Below are positions 51,891 to 59,808 of a stretch of 64,000 nt of DNA, piece by piece. This DNA comes from Natronorubrum texcoconense. Its GTDB lineage: Archaea; Halobacteriota; Halobacteria; Halobacteriales; Natrialbaceae. The notes beneath the pieces were generated by a model. The model did no database searches. It saw nothing but the letters and a program-made list of their open reading frames with translations, and had not been told where the DNA came from. The stretch's first letter is position 1. Every line of letters begins with the position of its first letter. The DNA lies in NCBI RefSeq assembly GCF_900100335.1, contig NZ_FNFE01000003.1, forward strand, positions 62,001 through 126,000, given 5' to 3'. The position numbers and the translations under genes are program-made.

Positions 51891-53165
51891 TCAGGCCAGC
51901 GCACTTGCGGCCCGAATTAGGCGCTCCTCGCCGAAGGCCGGACCGACCAGCTGCAGGCCGACGGGGAGCCCGTCGGTTTCGCCGGCCGGCACCGAAATCG
52001 CGGGCAGATCGGCGAGGTTCACGGGAACGGTGTTCGCGTCGGCCAGGTACATCTGCAGGGGGTCGTCGAGGCTCTCGCCCAGTTCGAACGGCGGGACGGG
52101 CATCGTCGGCGACGCGAGCACGTCGGCTTCCGAAAGCGCCTCGTCGAAGTCCTGCTTGACCCAGGCCCGAGCGTCCTGGGCCTTCTTGTAGTACTTGTCG
52201 TGGTAGCCCGCCGAGAGGGCGTACGTCCCGAGTAGGATGCGGCGTTTGACCTCGTCGCCGAACCCTTCCTTGCGAGTCTGGGCGAAGCGCTCGTTCCAGT
52301 TGCCCTCGGCGTCGCTCGAGTGTCCGTAGCGAACGCCGTCGAACCGAGCGAGGTTCGAGGACGCTTCGGACATCGCGATCACGTAGTAGGCTTCGACGGC
52401 GTGTTCGACCGAAGGCAGCGAGACCTCGTGGGACTCCGCGCCGCGGTCCTCGAGGTCGGCGATGGCGCCCCAGAACGTCTCGACGACGCCCTCGTCGGCC
52501 CCCTCGAGCAGTTCCGTCGGAACGCCGATGGAGAGCCCGTCGACGTCGCCGGTGGCGGCGTCGGCGTAGCTCGCGTCGTCCTCGATGGGCACCTCGTGTG
52601 TGGTCGCGTCCCGCTCGTCGTGTCCCGAAATCACGTCGAGCAGCGCTGCGGCGTCCTCGACGGTCTCGCCGAAGGGACCGATCTGCTCGAGGCTGTTGCC
52701 GTAGGCGACCAGTCCGTACCGCGAGACCAGCCCGTAGGTGGGTTTGATGCCGACGACGCCGCAGAACGCGGCGGGACAGCGGATCGAGCCACCCGTGTCG
52801 GAGCCGAGTGCGACGTCGGCTTCACCCGCGGCGACGGCGGCGGCCGAACCACCCGAGGAGCCGCCGGGGACGTGGCCGGGTGCGGCGGGGTTCTCGGTCG
52901 AGCCGAAGTGGGAGGTCTCGGTCGTCGACCCCATTCCGAACTCGTCCATGTTCGCCTTACCGACGATGGTTGCACCCGCCTCTTTCAACCGGCTCACGAC
53001 CGTCGCATCGTACGGCGGGACGTATTCGGCTAGCATCTTCGACCCGCAGGTCGTCCGGACGCCCTCGGTCGAGATGTTGTCTTTGACGGCGACGGTCGTC
53101 CCGGCGAGGGGTCCGTCGTCGTCGCCGTGGATCGTCTCCTCGGTGATGAAAATATCGTCGCTCAT
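51891..53165 (-). CDS. gatA: Glutamyl-tRNA(Gln) amidotransferase subunit A
   Basis: This 424-residue amidase subunit releases ammonia from glutamine and, with GatB and GatC, turns misacylated Glu-tRNA(Gln) into Gln-tRNA(Gln). The catalytic Ser-cisSer-Lys triad is visible in VAVKDNI (Lys), PGGSSGGSAAAVAAG and SDTGGSIRCPAAFCG. ANMDEFGMGSTTETSHFG and PTYGLVSRYGLVAYGNSLEQ are family segments. The ATG at 53165 gives a compact start; the longer upstream frame overlaps gatC. It is coupled to gatC, two bases away. gatB is not in this window. Confidence 0.95.
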   Translation of the reverse strand: MSDDIFITEETIHGDDDGPLAGTTVAVKDNISTEGVRTTCGSKMLAEYVPPYDATVVSRLKEAGATIVGKANMDEFGMGSTTETSHFGSTENPAAPGHVPGGSSGGSAAAVAAGEADVALGSDTGGSIRCPAAFCGVVGIKPTYGLVSRYGLVAYGNSLEQIGPFGETVEDAAALLDVISGHDERDATTHEVPIEDDASYADAATGDVDGLSIGVPTELLEGADEGVVETFWGAIADLEDRGAESHEVSLPSVEHAVEAYYVIAMSEASSNLARFDGVRYGHSSDAEGNWNERFAQTRKEGFGDEVKRRILLGTYALSAGYHDKYYKKAQDARAWVKQDFDEALSEADVLASPTMPVPPFELGESLDDPLQMYLADANTVPVNLADLPAISVPAGETDGLPVGLQLVGPAFGEERLIRAASALA

Positions 53166-53167
53166 GA

Positions 53168-53443
53168 TCAGGAAACGTTCGGCCCCTTGAAGTAGCCGTC
53201 CTCGGTCTCGGATGCGTTCTCGAGTGCCGCCTCGCGGTCGAGGGAGTCGCGCTCCTCGTCCGGTCGCATCACGTTCGTCAGGTCGGCCTCGCGGTCGACC
53301 TCGGGCACCTCGTCCAGCGTCTCGAAGTACTCGAGGATGTCCGCGAACTGTCGCGTGAACTGGTCGACCTCGTCGTCCGCGAGGTCGACGCGAGCCAGCT
53401 CCGCGACGTGGCGGACCTCCTCGGCACTGACGGCGTCGCTCAT
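53168..53443 (-). CDS. gatC: Glutamyl-tRNA(Gln) amidotransferase subunit C
   Basis: This 91-residue subunit wraps around GatA and stabilises the complex with GatB. The family pattern is VSAEEVRHVAELARVDLADD, then FADILEYFETLDEVPEVDRE and MRPDEERDSLDREAALENA, with YFKGPNV at the end. The start is the ATG at 53443. It is followed by gatA with a two-base gap. Confidence 0.93.
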   Translation of the reverse strand: MSDAVSAEEVRHVAELARVDLADDEVDQFTRQFADILEYFETLDEVPEVDREADLTNVMRPDEERDSLDREAALENASETEDGYFKGPNVS

Positions 53444-53707
53444 GGGTGCACGCACTGGCCAGCGGGGAGTAAGGGTTTCGATACGCACACCGTTCGGTCT
53501 CGATAGCCGAACTCCCCCGTACGCTCTCGGTATCGGACACGCGCGCCGGCAACCCGCTGTCGGGGGCGACAGACACGTCCGACAGTCTCACACGATAGTC
53601 TAGCATTCATCTCACGACACGATCGAAGAATTTAAGCGTCGTCAGTCCGTCGGTGTATCTTACGATAACACGTTTTCCAGCGAGCGTTGTGATCGATTTC
53701 CAACACA

Positions 53708-54685
53708 ATGTCAGACACCACCATCCAAACACGGAGCGGTGAGCGACGTCAGCAGGAGTCCGAGGAGTCACCAGAACGATCAGTCGAGCGGGAGGAGTGT
53801 CCCGAGTGCAGCGGTCGCCTCATTTCCGACACCGAGCACGCGGAAACGGTCTGTGAGGACTGCGGGCTCGTCGTCGACGAAGGCGAGATCGACCGCGGTC
53901 CCGAGTGGCGCGCCTTCGACGCCGGCGAGAAGGACGAAAAGTCCCGTGTCGGCGCGCCCACGACGAACATGATGCACGACCAGGGGCTGTCGACCAACAT
54001 CGGCTGGCAGGACAAAGACGCCTACGGTCGGTCGCTCTCGAGTCGCCAGCGCCAGAAAATGCAGCGGCTTCGCACCTGGAACGAGCGCTTCCGCACCCGC
54101 GACTCCAAGGAGCGCAATCTCAAGCAGGCGTTGGGCGAGATCGACCGCATGGCCAGCGCGCTCGGCCTGCCCGAAAACGTCCGCGAGACCGCCAGCGTGA
54201 TCTATCGGCGCGCCCTCGAGGAGGATCTCCTCCCGGGTCGCTCGATCGAGGGCGTCGCGACGGCCTCGCTGTACGCCTCCGCACGGCAGGCCGGCACCCC
54301 GCGCAGCCTCGACGAGATCTCAGCCGTTTCCCGCGTCGAGAAGGACGAAGTGGCACGCACCTACCGCTACGTCGTTCGGGAACTCGGTCTCGAGGTCAAA
54401 CCCGCCGATCCCGAGCAGTACGTGCCGCGCTTCGCGAGCGACCTCGACCTCTCGGACGAGACCGAACGGCGCGCACGGAGCCTCCTCTCGACGGCCAAAG
54501 AGCAAGGGCTCCACAGCGGCAAGTCGCCGGTCGGTCTCGCCGCCGCCGCCGTCTACGCCGCGGCGCTCCTGACGAACGAGAAGGTCACCCAGAACGACGT
54601 CAGCGAGGTCGCGAGCATCTCCGAGGTCACCATCCGCAATCGGTACCACGAGTTGCTCGAGGCCGAAGAGGGCGCACCGGCCTGA
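53708..54685 (+). CDS. tfb: Transcription initiation factor IIB (TFB)
   Basis: This 325-residue factor bridges TBP at the TATA box and RNA polymerase. The N-terminal zinc ribbon has Cys31, Cys34, Cys49 and Cys52 (ECPECSGRL, VCEDCGLVVDEGE). The B-reader region is RVGAPTTNMMHDQGLSTNIG. Two cyclin folds follow: LPENVRETASVIYRRALEED to EISAVSRVEKDEVARTYRYV, and LLSTAKEQGLHSGKSPVGLA to VTQNDVSEVASISEVTIRNR. Haloarchaea have several TFB copies with different targets; which one this is cannot be told here. Confidence 0.95.
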   Translation: MSDTTIQTRSGERRQQESEESPERSVEREECPECSGRLISDTEHAETVCEDCGLVVDEGEIDRGPEWRAFDAGEKDEKSRVGAPTTNMMHDQGLSTNIGWQDKDAYGRSLSSRQRQKMQRLRTWNERFRTRDSKERNLKQALGEIDRMASALGLPENVRETASVIYRRALEEDLLPGRSIEGVATASLYASARQAGTPRSLDEISAVSRVEKDEVARTYRYVVRELGLEVKPADPEQYVPRFASDLDLSDETERRARSLLSTAKEQGLHSGKSPVGLAAAAVYAAALLTNEKVTQNDVSEVASISEVTIRNRYHELLEAEEGAPA

Positions 54686-54827
54686 TCGAAACCCACTTCA
54701 GCCGCGTTCTCGACGGCGATTTCGGCACCCGTCAACGACAGGTTGACGCCAGTTATTTCTCCACTAACCGTTTCGAATCGATTATAGTCTCTTCATAGTG
54801 AATATCCCACACCGATACGATTCGGGT

Positions 54828-54953
54828 ATGAGCTGTGACAACTGTCCGTCGGAGCAGGTCGCCTACACCCTGACGACTCACGTTTCGGATAGCCCTGGCG
54901 AGCAGATCGATCTGCACTTCTGTTCGAACGAGTGTCTGCGCGTCTGGACGTAA
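54828..54953 (+). CDS. Tiny zinc-finger protein, 41 residues
   Basis: The peptide starts MSCDNCPSEQVAYTLTTHVS and ends QIDLHFCSNECLRVWT. Two CxxC/CxxxC pairs are spaced to hold one zinc ion. Tiny zinc fingers of this FCSNEC type recur in haloarchaea and some are regulators. The gene follows tfb in the same direction. It is too short for routine detection but is coding in composition. Confidence 0.7.
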   Translation: MSCDNCPSEQVAYTLTTHVSDSPGEQIDLHFCSNECLRVWT

Positions 54954-55032
54954 CGAGTATACGACCGGACGCAAGCGGCGTCCGTCGGTCGATCACAACT
55001 GAAAAAGGAACGAGAGTCGGCGGAATCGACTC

Positions 55033-56112
55033 TCACAGGTCGTCGTCGTAGATCTCGGGATTCGGTTCGCCCTGGACGTCGATGACGCCGATCATTCCCC
55101 TCTGGGTCACCCGCGAGAGGGCGTGGTCGACGATCTTGATCGGGCCGGGCACGTGGAGTTCCATTTCGCCCGCGGTGACGGTCCCGGGTGCGACCGGCGA
55201 CGTTTCGACGTTCCTGCCGGGTTCGCTCAGGAGGTCGCCGTCGCGGTAGTAGCGGCTCCAGACGTTGCCGATGGGGTGAAGCGCGCTGGTGAGGTTCGGT
55301 CCGCCGTTGGCGAAGTACACCCGAACCGTCTCACCGACTTCCGCGATGACCGGACCGTGTCCGTCTTCGGTGATCGCGCCCACCTCGCCGTTGAGGAGGA
55401 CGTAGGTCGGGTCCTCGTCGGCGGCCGCGTCGAAGTCGAACTCGTGGTGTCCGTCCTCGCCGGTGTCACCCGTGGTGTAGAGTTCGTGCTGGCCGAAGTA
55501 GAACTCCCGGTCGACTTCGGGGAGGCCGTCTTCGGGTTCGACGAGGATCGCGCCGAACATGCCCAGGCTGATGTGTTGGTCCATCGCCGGGACCGCACAG
55601 TGGTAGATGTGCACGCCGGGATACATCGCCTTGAAGCGGACGCGGGCGGTGTCGTCTCCGGGCCCGAGCGTCGTCGCGACGGCGCCGCCGCCGGGACCGT
55701 AGACCGCGTGGGAGTCGACGTTGTGCATCGCGTCGTTGTGCTCGCCGGGCACTTTGAAGGTGAGTTCGACCGTGTCACCCTCACGAACTCGGTACATCGG
55801 GCCCGGGATCTGGCCTTCGTAGGTCATGAAGTCGATCGTGACGCCGGGTTCGACTTCCGCCGTGACCTCGATACTCTCGAGCGTGATCTCGTGCGTCCGT
55901 GGCTCGTCCCAGTCGACGGGGGGTGGAAGGTCGGCTGGATCGGCCGCGATGCGGTCGATGTCGACGGCCTTCGCCGCCTCGAGTCCGCCCTCGTCGGCCG
56001 CCGCTGGGTTCGGGTCGTTCTCGGCGAGGCAACCGGCCAGTGCTACCGCACCGGTTGCGCCGAGTGCTTGGAGTACTGTTCGCCGGGTCGGGGCTGCGGT
56101 AGCGGTAGTCAT
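55033..56112 (-). CDS. nirK: Copper-containing nitrite reductase NirK, Tat-exported
   Basis: This 359-residue enzyme reduces nitrite to nitric oxide in denitrification, outside the membrane. It has a Tat signal (RR at 10-11) and a lipobox VALAGC with Cys28. All copper ligands are in place: type 1 His130, Cys172, His180 and Met185; type 2 His135, His171 and His330; active-site Asp133 and His279. Electrons probably come from a halocyanin-like copper protein. The promoter has a TATA element (TTTATTATAG) directly preceded by the palindrome CGAATATATTCG, the pattern expected for an upstream activator. It is encoded alone and diverges from an alpha/beta hydrolase. Confidence 0.95.
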   Translation of the reverse strand: MTTATAAPTRRTVLQALGATGAVALAGCLAENDPNPAAADEGGLEAAKAVDIDRIAADPADLPPPVDWDEPRTHEITLESIEVTAEVEPGVTIDFMTYEGQIPGPMYRVREGDTVELTFKVPGEHNDAMHNVDSHAVYGPGGGAVATTLGPGDDTARVRFKAMYPGVHIYHCAVPAMDQHISLGMFGAILVEPEDGLPEVDREFYFGQHELYTTGDTGEDGHHEFDFDAAADEDPTYVLLNGEVGAITEDGHGPVIAEVGETVRVYFANGGPNLTSALHPIGNVWSRYYRDGDLLSEPGRNVETSPVAPGTVTAGEMELHVPGPIKIVDHALSRVTQRGMIGVIDVQGEPNPEIYDDDL

Positions 56113-56188
56113 TAGTTTTCTCCTCGGTTATCAGTACGACATCCCACCATACACCCGCAGCGGTAATTCCCACTCTATAATAAATTGG

Positions 56189-56200
56189 CGAATATATTCG
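56189..56200 (-). promoter_or_regulatory. Palindromic operator upstream of nirK
   Basis: CGAATATATTCG is a perfect 12-base palindrome. On the nirK strand it lies four bases upstream of an AT-rich TATA element and 77 bases before the ATG. It is a variant of the CGAAC-NN-GTTCG sites found before the DUF2249 genes, the cupin gene and the Fe-S/NrfD operon. Confidence 0.6.
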
Positions 56201-56356
56201 GCTAAAGAAGGTCGTTACCGGCGGTTCGGATCAGCCCCGGTACGGACCGAACGCGACTCCAGTCTGCGAAACGGCGATTCGACGCTCGAGAACCAGCCGC
56301 CGTTCGTCGCGTCTCAGCCCCCAACGGATTTCACGCACCGCGTGGCCAGCGTACGT

Positions 56357-57271
56357 ATGGCTGTGTGCACGTCCGAGCGCCTCGAGACGGCCGCGGAACT
56401 CCCGTCGTCGCTCGAGGCGGAATCGACCGTCCGAACCGTCAACGGGATCGAGTTACACGTCGTCGCGGCCGGCGACGAAGGGGATCCGCTGGTCGTTCTC
56501 CTGCACGGCTTTCCGGAGTTCTGGTACGGCTGGCGCCACCAGATCGAGCCGCTCGTCGACGCCGGTTATCGCGTGCTCGTCCCCGATCAGCGCGGCTACA
56601 ACCTGAGCGAGAAGCCCGATGGCGTGCGTCCGTACCGCACCAGGGAGTGTTCGCGGGACGTCGTCGAGCTGATCGCGAGCGAGGGTCGCGATAGCGCTCG
56701 CGTCGTCGGCCACGACTGGGGCGGTGCGGTGGCCTGGGACCTCGCGCTCCGACATCCTGGCGTCCTCGACCGTCTCGCGATCATCAACGCGCCCCATCCG
56801 GTCGTCTACCGCCACCACCTGCTCTCGAACCCGGAGCAGCTGCGCCGGAGCTGGTACGCGTTTACCTTCCAGCTACCGTGGCTCCCCGAACTCGCCTCCC
56901 GTGCTGGGAACTTCGCGCTGCTCGAGCGAGCGCTCCGGGAGATGGCCGCGCCGGGTACCTTCACCGACGACGACCTCGCCCGATACCGTCGCGCCTGGGG
57001 ACAGGACGGGGCGCTCACGGCGATGCACAACTGGTACCGGGCGGCCGCTCGATACCCGCCCACGTTTCCCCGAGAACGAGTCGACGTTCCGACGCTGATC
57101 GTCTGGGGCACGGACGACGTCGCGCTGACGACCGAACTGGCGATCGACGCCGACCAGTACTGCGACCGCAGCCGGCTCGAACTCCTCTCCGAGACGAGCC
57201 ACTGGGTCCAGCACGAACGACCGGAGCGGCTGACCGACCTGCTGCTCGAGTCGTTCGCGGACGATCCGTGA
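56357..57271 (+). CDS. Alpha/beta hydrolase, epoxide-hydrolase-like
   Basis: This 304-residue enzyme has VVLLHGFPEFWYGWRHQIEP (oxyanion HGFP), VPDQRGYNLSEKPDGV, the nucleophile elbow VVGHDWGGAVAWDLA with Asp, and the C-terminal acid and base in VWGTDDVALTTEL and SETSHWVQHERPE. The HGFPE and GHDWGG motifs are those of soluble epoxide hydrolases and haloalkane dehalogenases. The substrate is unknown. I chose the ATG at 56357. There is no signal peptide. Confidence 0.87.
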   Translation: MAVCTSERLETAAELPSSLEAESTVRTVNGIELHVVAAGDEGDPLVVLLHGFPEFWYGWRHQIEPLVDAGYRVLVPDQRGYNLSEKPDGVRPYRTRECSRDVVELIASEGRDSARVVGHDWGGAVAWDLALRHPGVLDRLAIINAPHPVVYRHHLLSNPEQLRRSWYAFTFQLPWLPELASRAGNFALLERALREMAAPGTFTDDDLARYRRAWGQDGALTAMHNWYRAAARYPPTFPRERVDVPTLIVWGTDDVALTTELAIDADQYCDRSRLELLSETSHWVQHERPERLTDLLLESFADDP

Positions 57272-57300
57272 ACTGACGGCCCTGACCGGCCCGCCGGGGC

Positions 57301-57564
57301 TCACTCCCGCCAAATGATCGTCACGATCTCGTCCGCGCGTTCGACGGTTTCGTAAGCGTAGCCGCGGTCCTCGAGTTTCGGGTAGAGAAACTGCGGAACC
57401 CGATCGTTCCGCTGGACCAGGACGATATCGTCGGAACGGTCGGTCAGCGTCTCGAGGGTCTTCGCGAGCGGTCCGGGCGGGCCGAGCGAGCGCACGTCGA
57501 GGATCTCCCGTGGTCGGTCGCTCGGCGCATCGGTTCGTTCGACGACGGCGTCGTAGGTCTGCAT
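57301..57564 (-). CDS. DUF2249 domain protein 1
   Basis: This 87-residue single-domain protein has the pattern PREILDVRSLGPPGPLAKTL, DDIVLVQRNDRVPQFLYPKL and EDRGYAYETVERADEIVTII. DUF2249 proteins have a SirA/TusA-like fold and often sit beside denitrification or hemerythrin genes, where they may handle sulfur, redox carriers or cofactors. The start ATG at 57564 lies 39 bases after a near-perfect copy of the local palindrome. It is one of three DUF2249 genes in a row, each with its own site. Confidence 0.82.
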   Translation of the reverse strand: MQTYDAVVERTDAPSDRPREILDVRSLGPPGPLAKTLETLTDRSDDIVLVQRNDRVPQFLYPKLEDRGYAYETVERADEIVTIIWRE

Positions 57565-57602
57565 ACGCGGTGCTTCGCGACGACGCCACCTCGGTTTCGT
57601 CC

Positions 57603-57614
57603 CGTACGTGTTCG
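57603..57614 (-). promoter_or_regulatory. Palindrome upstream of DUF2249 gene 1 (one mismatch)
   Basis: On the minus strand the site reads CGAACACGTACG, one base different from CGAACACGTTCG. It lies 39 bases before the ATG at 57564, the same position as at the other two DUF2249 genes and the cupin gene. Confidence 0.6.
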
Positions 57615-57676
57615 GTCGCACAGAAGAAGTGAGAACAGGGGTGTGGGTGGTGTGTCGTGGTACCTCGGTCGTGGTG

Positions 57677-57910
57677 TCAGGCGGTCGCTTTCGGGAACCG
57701 GGCGACGAACTCCTCGGGACCGACGCGTTCGACCTCGTAGCCGTCGGCGTCGAACGCGTCGACCTCGGCCTGGAACTCGTAAAACAACGGCTTGGGCTCG
57801 TGGTCGTTGACGATGGTCAGCGTCTCGCCTGGCTCGAGGTCGTCGAACGCATCGTGGATTTTCGGGTGACGGTTCACCGGTGGGATCTCCCTGACGTCGA
57901 GTCGTGTCAT
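57677..57910 (-). CDS. DUF2249 domain protein 2
   Basis: This 77-residue protein starts MTRLDVREIPPVNRHPKIHD and contains GETLTIVNDHEPKPLFYEFQ, the DHEPKPL core shared by this family, then YEVERVGPEEFVARFP. The HEPKPL segment faces the putative active cleft of the SirA-like fold. It has its own promoter and perfect palindrome. Its role in respiration is inferred from family context and from the shared site with nirK. Confidence 0.87.
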   Translation of the reverse strand: MTRLDVREIPPVNRHPKIHDAFDDLEPGETLTIVNDHEPKPLFYEFQAEVDAFDADGYEVERVGPEEFVARFPKATA

Positions 57911-57950
57911 GCAACTGGATCTGGATCGCGCGGCCGCAAGGGTATTCGTC

Positions 57951-57962
57951 CGAACGTGTTCG
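57951..57962 (-). promoter_or_regulatory. Palindromic operator upstream of DUF2249 gene 2
   Basis: CGAACACGTTCG on the minus strand (CGAACGTGTTCG on plus) lies 41 bases before the ATG at 57910. A weak TATA-like GAATACC follows within five bases. Confidence 0.68.
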
Positions 57963-58006
57963 CTCTTCGAACGCTCGGGCGGGGGCCACTCGCCCTCGTG
58001 GCCCTT

Positions 58007-58237
58007 CTACGCGTGTTCGATGCGGACGTGCCAGACGTCGTCGCGCTGTTCGCTCTCGTGGGCGAACCCGCGGGCCTCGAGGACCTCGTACAGCGGCTTC
58101 GGTTCGAACGTCGCGATCAGTCGCAGTCGTTCGTCGGCCGGGAGCGACTCGAGTGCAGCCACGATGTCGTCGAACGGCGGGCCGTCGATCTCGCGGACGT
58201 CGAGCGTCGTCTCGGTGGCAGTGTGTTCGGATGGCAT
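58007..58237 (-). CDS. DUF2249 domain protein 3
   Basis: This 76-residue protein contains TTLDVREIDGPPFDDIVAAL, ERLRLIATFEPKPLYEVLEA and RDDVWHVRIEHA. The FEPKPLYEVL core matches that of gene 2, so the two are close paralogues, while gene 1 is more distant. The ATG at 58237 is preceded 40 bases upstream by a perfect palindrome. It diverges from the Bat-type regulator gene. Confidence 0.87.
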   Translation of the reverse strand: MPSEHTATETTLDVREIDGPPFDDIVAALESLPADERLRLIATFEPKPLYEVLEARGFAHESEQRDDVWHVRIEHA

Positions 58238-58276
58238 ACGTCGATGTTCCGTGCGGACGAGCGTGGAGATTCGGGC

Positions 58277-58288
58277 GAACGTGTTCGA
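58277..58288 (-). promoter_or_regulatory. Palindromic operator upstream of DUF2249 gene 3
   Basis: CGAACACGTTCG on the minus strand lies 40 bases before the ATG at 58237 and is followed by a CCCGAATC element, nearly as at gene 2. The match in sequence and spacing between the two promoters is the strongest evidence that the site is functional. Confidence 0.7.
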
Positions 58289-58359
58289 ACGCGTCGGCAT
58301 TCCCACGGGCTGGGAACGGTCGCGACTATATTCGACGGCACGGGTACATAGTGCTACAC

Positions 58360-58371
58360 GGAACACGTTCC
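58360..58371 (+). promoter_or_regulatory. Variant palindrome at the start of the regulator gene
   Basis: GGAACACGTTCC ends one base before the ATG at 58373. It has the same AACACGTT core as the DUF2249 sites, with the outer base of each arm changed. Its position would fit repression or self-regulation of the regulator. Confidence 0.5.
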
Positions 58372-58372
58372 T

Positions 58373-59047
58373 ATGGCTCAGGCGACACTCACAATCACGA
58401 TGCCCGAACAGGTCTGGATTCAACAGCTCTCGACGGCGTATCCGGCGGCGAGCTTTCGAGTGCTGGCCGCGGTCCCCGGCTCCGAGACGGGCTTCGCCCT
58501 CGTTCGGATCGCCGGCCCGGAGGTCGCCGATATCGTCGAGGAGATGCGCGACCACCCCCAGATCACCGAACTCTCGCTCGCCCAGTGGAGCGAGAACGAG
58601 GTGACCGTTCACTTCGAGACGACCGCCCCGCTGTTGCTCTTCTCGTCGCGAGACTCCGGCATGCCGATCGAACTCCCCGTCGAGATCGTCGACGGCGAGG
58701 CGACGGTCGAAGTGACCGGCTCGCGGAGTCGGCTCGCCGAACTGGCCGAACAGCTCGAGCACTTCGGGCTCCAGTACCGGATCGAACACGTCCGCGAGCG
58801 ACTCCACGAGAGCCAGTTGCTCTCGGACCGACAGCTCGAGGTCGTCGTCGCCGCCGTCGACGAGGGCTACTACGACACGCCTCGACGCAGTTCGCTGACG
58901 GAGCTCGCGGAGCATCTCGACATCGCGAAGTCGACCTGCAGCGAGACGCTTCACCGGGCCGAGGAGGCGATCATCAAACGGTTCGTCGAGGATCTGCCGG
59001 GCGTCGATACCAAGGAGCCGGTCGAGGACCCGCTCGCGAGCGATTGA
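58373..59047 (+). CDS. Bat-type HTH_10 transcriptional regulator
   Basis: This 224-residue protein has the C-terminal HTH_10 domain of bacterio-opsin activators: LLSDRQLEVVVAAVDEGYYD, then SLTELAEHLDIAKSTCSETL and HRAEEAIIKRFVED. The N-terminal 150 residues form a sensor-like domain (ASFRVLAAVPGSETGFALVR, ELPVEIVDGEATVEVTG). Haloferax NarO and DmsR, which activate denitrification and DMSO respiration under low oxygen, have the same C-terminal domain. Unlike NarO, this protein has no evident N-terminal cysteine cluster. Its place amid nirK, DUF2249 genes and an Fe-S/NrfD operon makes it the prime candidate to read the shared palindromes. Confidence 0.87.
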   Translation: MAQATLTITMPEQVWIQQLSTAYPAASFRVLAAVPGSETGFALVRIAGPEVADIVEEMRDHPQITELSLAQWSENEVTVHFETTAPLLLFSSRDSGMPIELPVEIVDGEATVEVTGSRSRLAELAEQLEHFGLQYRIEHVRERLHESQLLSDRQLEVVVAAVDEGYYDTPRRSSLTELAEHLDIAKSTCSETLHRAEEAIIKRFVEDLPGVDTKEPVEDPLASD

Positions 59048-59374
59048 TCAGTCGGTCCGCCGCGCCAACACGAGCAGTGCCGTCGTGTCCGCCTGTGCTT
59101 TCGGAGAGATATCCTGTGCCCCGTCGAATCGAACGACGCCGCCTTCGTGAACGTCGTACTCGTCGTCGCCGAGTGACATCGTGAGGTGGCCCTCGAGGAC
59201 GTGGAGGACGATTTCGCGGTCGGGGTGTCGATGCGTCGGAATCCGTTCGCCGTCTGCGAGCGCGAGTCGAATGGTCTGCGGTTCGCCGTCGAACAGGTGT
59301 GCGTGTGGCGTTTCCTCGAGCGCCTCGAGACGGCGTCGCTCCGTCGGCGTCGGCGGTTGATCGGAATCGGTCAT
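59048..59374 (-). CDS. Small cupin-domain protein
   Basis: This 108-residue protein has the two cupin motifs: GERIPTHRHPDREIVLHVLE-GH (metal-binding His and Glu) and then GGVVRFDGAQDISPKAQADT. The second motif lacks the usual final histidine, which reads as a Lys/Ala region here. It may bind a metal or a small effector. The ATG at 59374 is preceded by a perfect CGAACCGGTTCG 39 bases upstream, which places it in the local regulon. Confidence 0.82.
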   Translation of the reverse strand: MTDSDQPPTPTERRRLEALEETPHAHLFDGEPQTIRLALADGERIPTHRHPDREIVLHVLEGHLTMSLGDDEYDVHEGGVVRFDGAQDISPKAQADTTALLVLARRTD

Positions 59375-59412
59375 ACTCAAGTCTCAGCGCTCCCCGGGCG
59401 TAGGTACTGAGC

Positions 59413-59424
59413 CGAACCGGTTCG
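59413..59424 (-). promoter_or_regulatory. Palindromic operator upstream of the cupin gene
   Basis: CGAACCGGTTCG is a perfect palindrome, 39 bases before the cupin ATG at 59374. The arms match the DUF2249 sites and only the central two bases differ. Confidence 0.65.
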
Positions 59425-59641
59425 GTCGCCGCCGTTCACTCGACATCGTGCGCACAGCCAGTTGCGGACGTGGGGTTCGATAGTTAACATTTGACTGATA
59501 TATGTACCGAGGCAAACGTTCAGAAACCTACTCAGTTGTTGTCTCTATTGCAACTGTTCTGTTTCTGGACCGCGTGTATCTCAACCGATCTTCCGTACCT
59601 GACAGTACAGGTAGTAGCTATTATCCTCTCTTAAATATGGG

Positions 59642-59653
59642 CGAACATATTCG
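59642..59653 (+). promoter_or_regulatory. Palindromic operator upstream of the Fe-S/NrfD operon
   Basis: CGAACATATTCG differs from the nirK site by one base and shares the flanking GG on its left. It lies 155 bases before the ATG at 59809, so the operon has a long leader or uses a downstream TATA element near 59696. Confidence 0.55.
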
Positions 59654-59808
59654 CGTCAATTCTCACGTCGTGGAAATCGGCTCAACACTTGAACGTTATC
59701 TAGTTATGAGTGCGGTACAGAGGATCCACAGATGACCGTATTCAATTGCGTGTCGGCGTGTAATTACTTCGCATCGAGCGGATTCTCGTCCAGAGGTGTT
59801 CGATCGGA

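Larger units (their letters stand above)
59375..59808. other. Regulatory spacer between cupin gene and Fe-S/NrfD operon
   Basis: This divergent spacer of 434 bases is AT-rich from about 59490 to 59720 and carries two palindromes (59413-59424 and 59642-59653). TATA-like stretches occur at 59630-59637 (TTAAATAT) and 59696-59702. It holds no credible gene. Confidence 0.55.
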
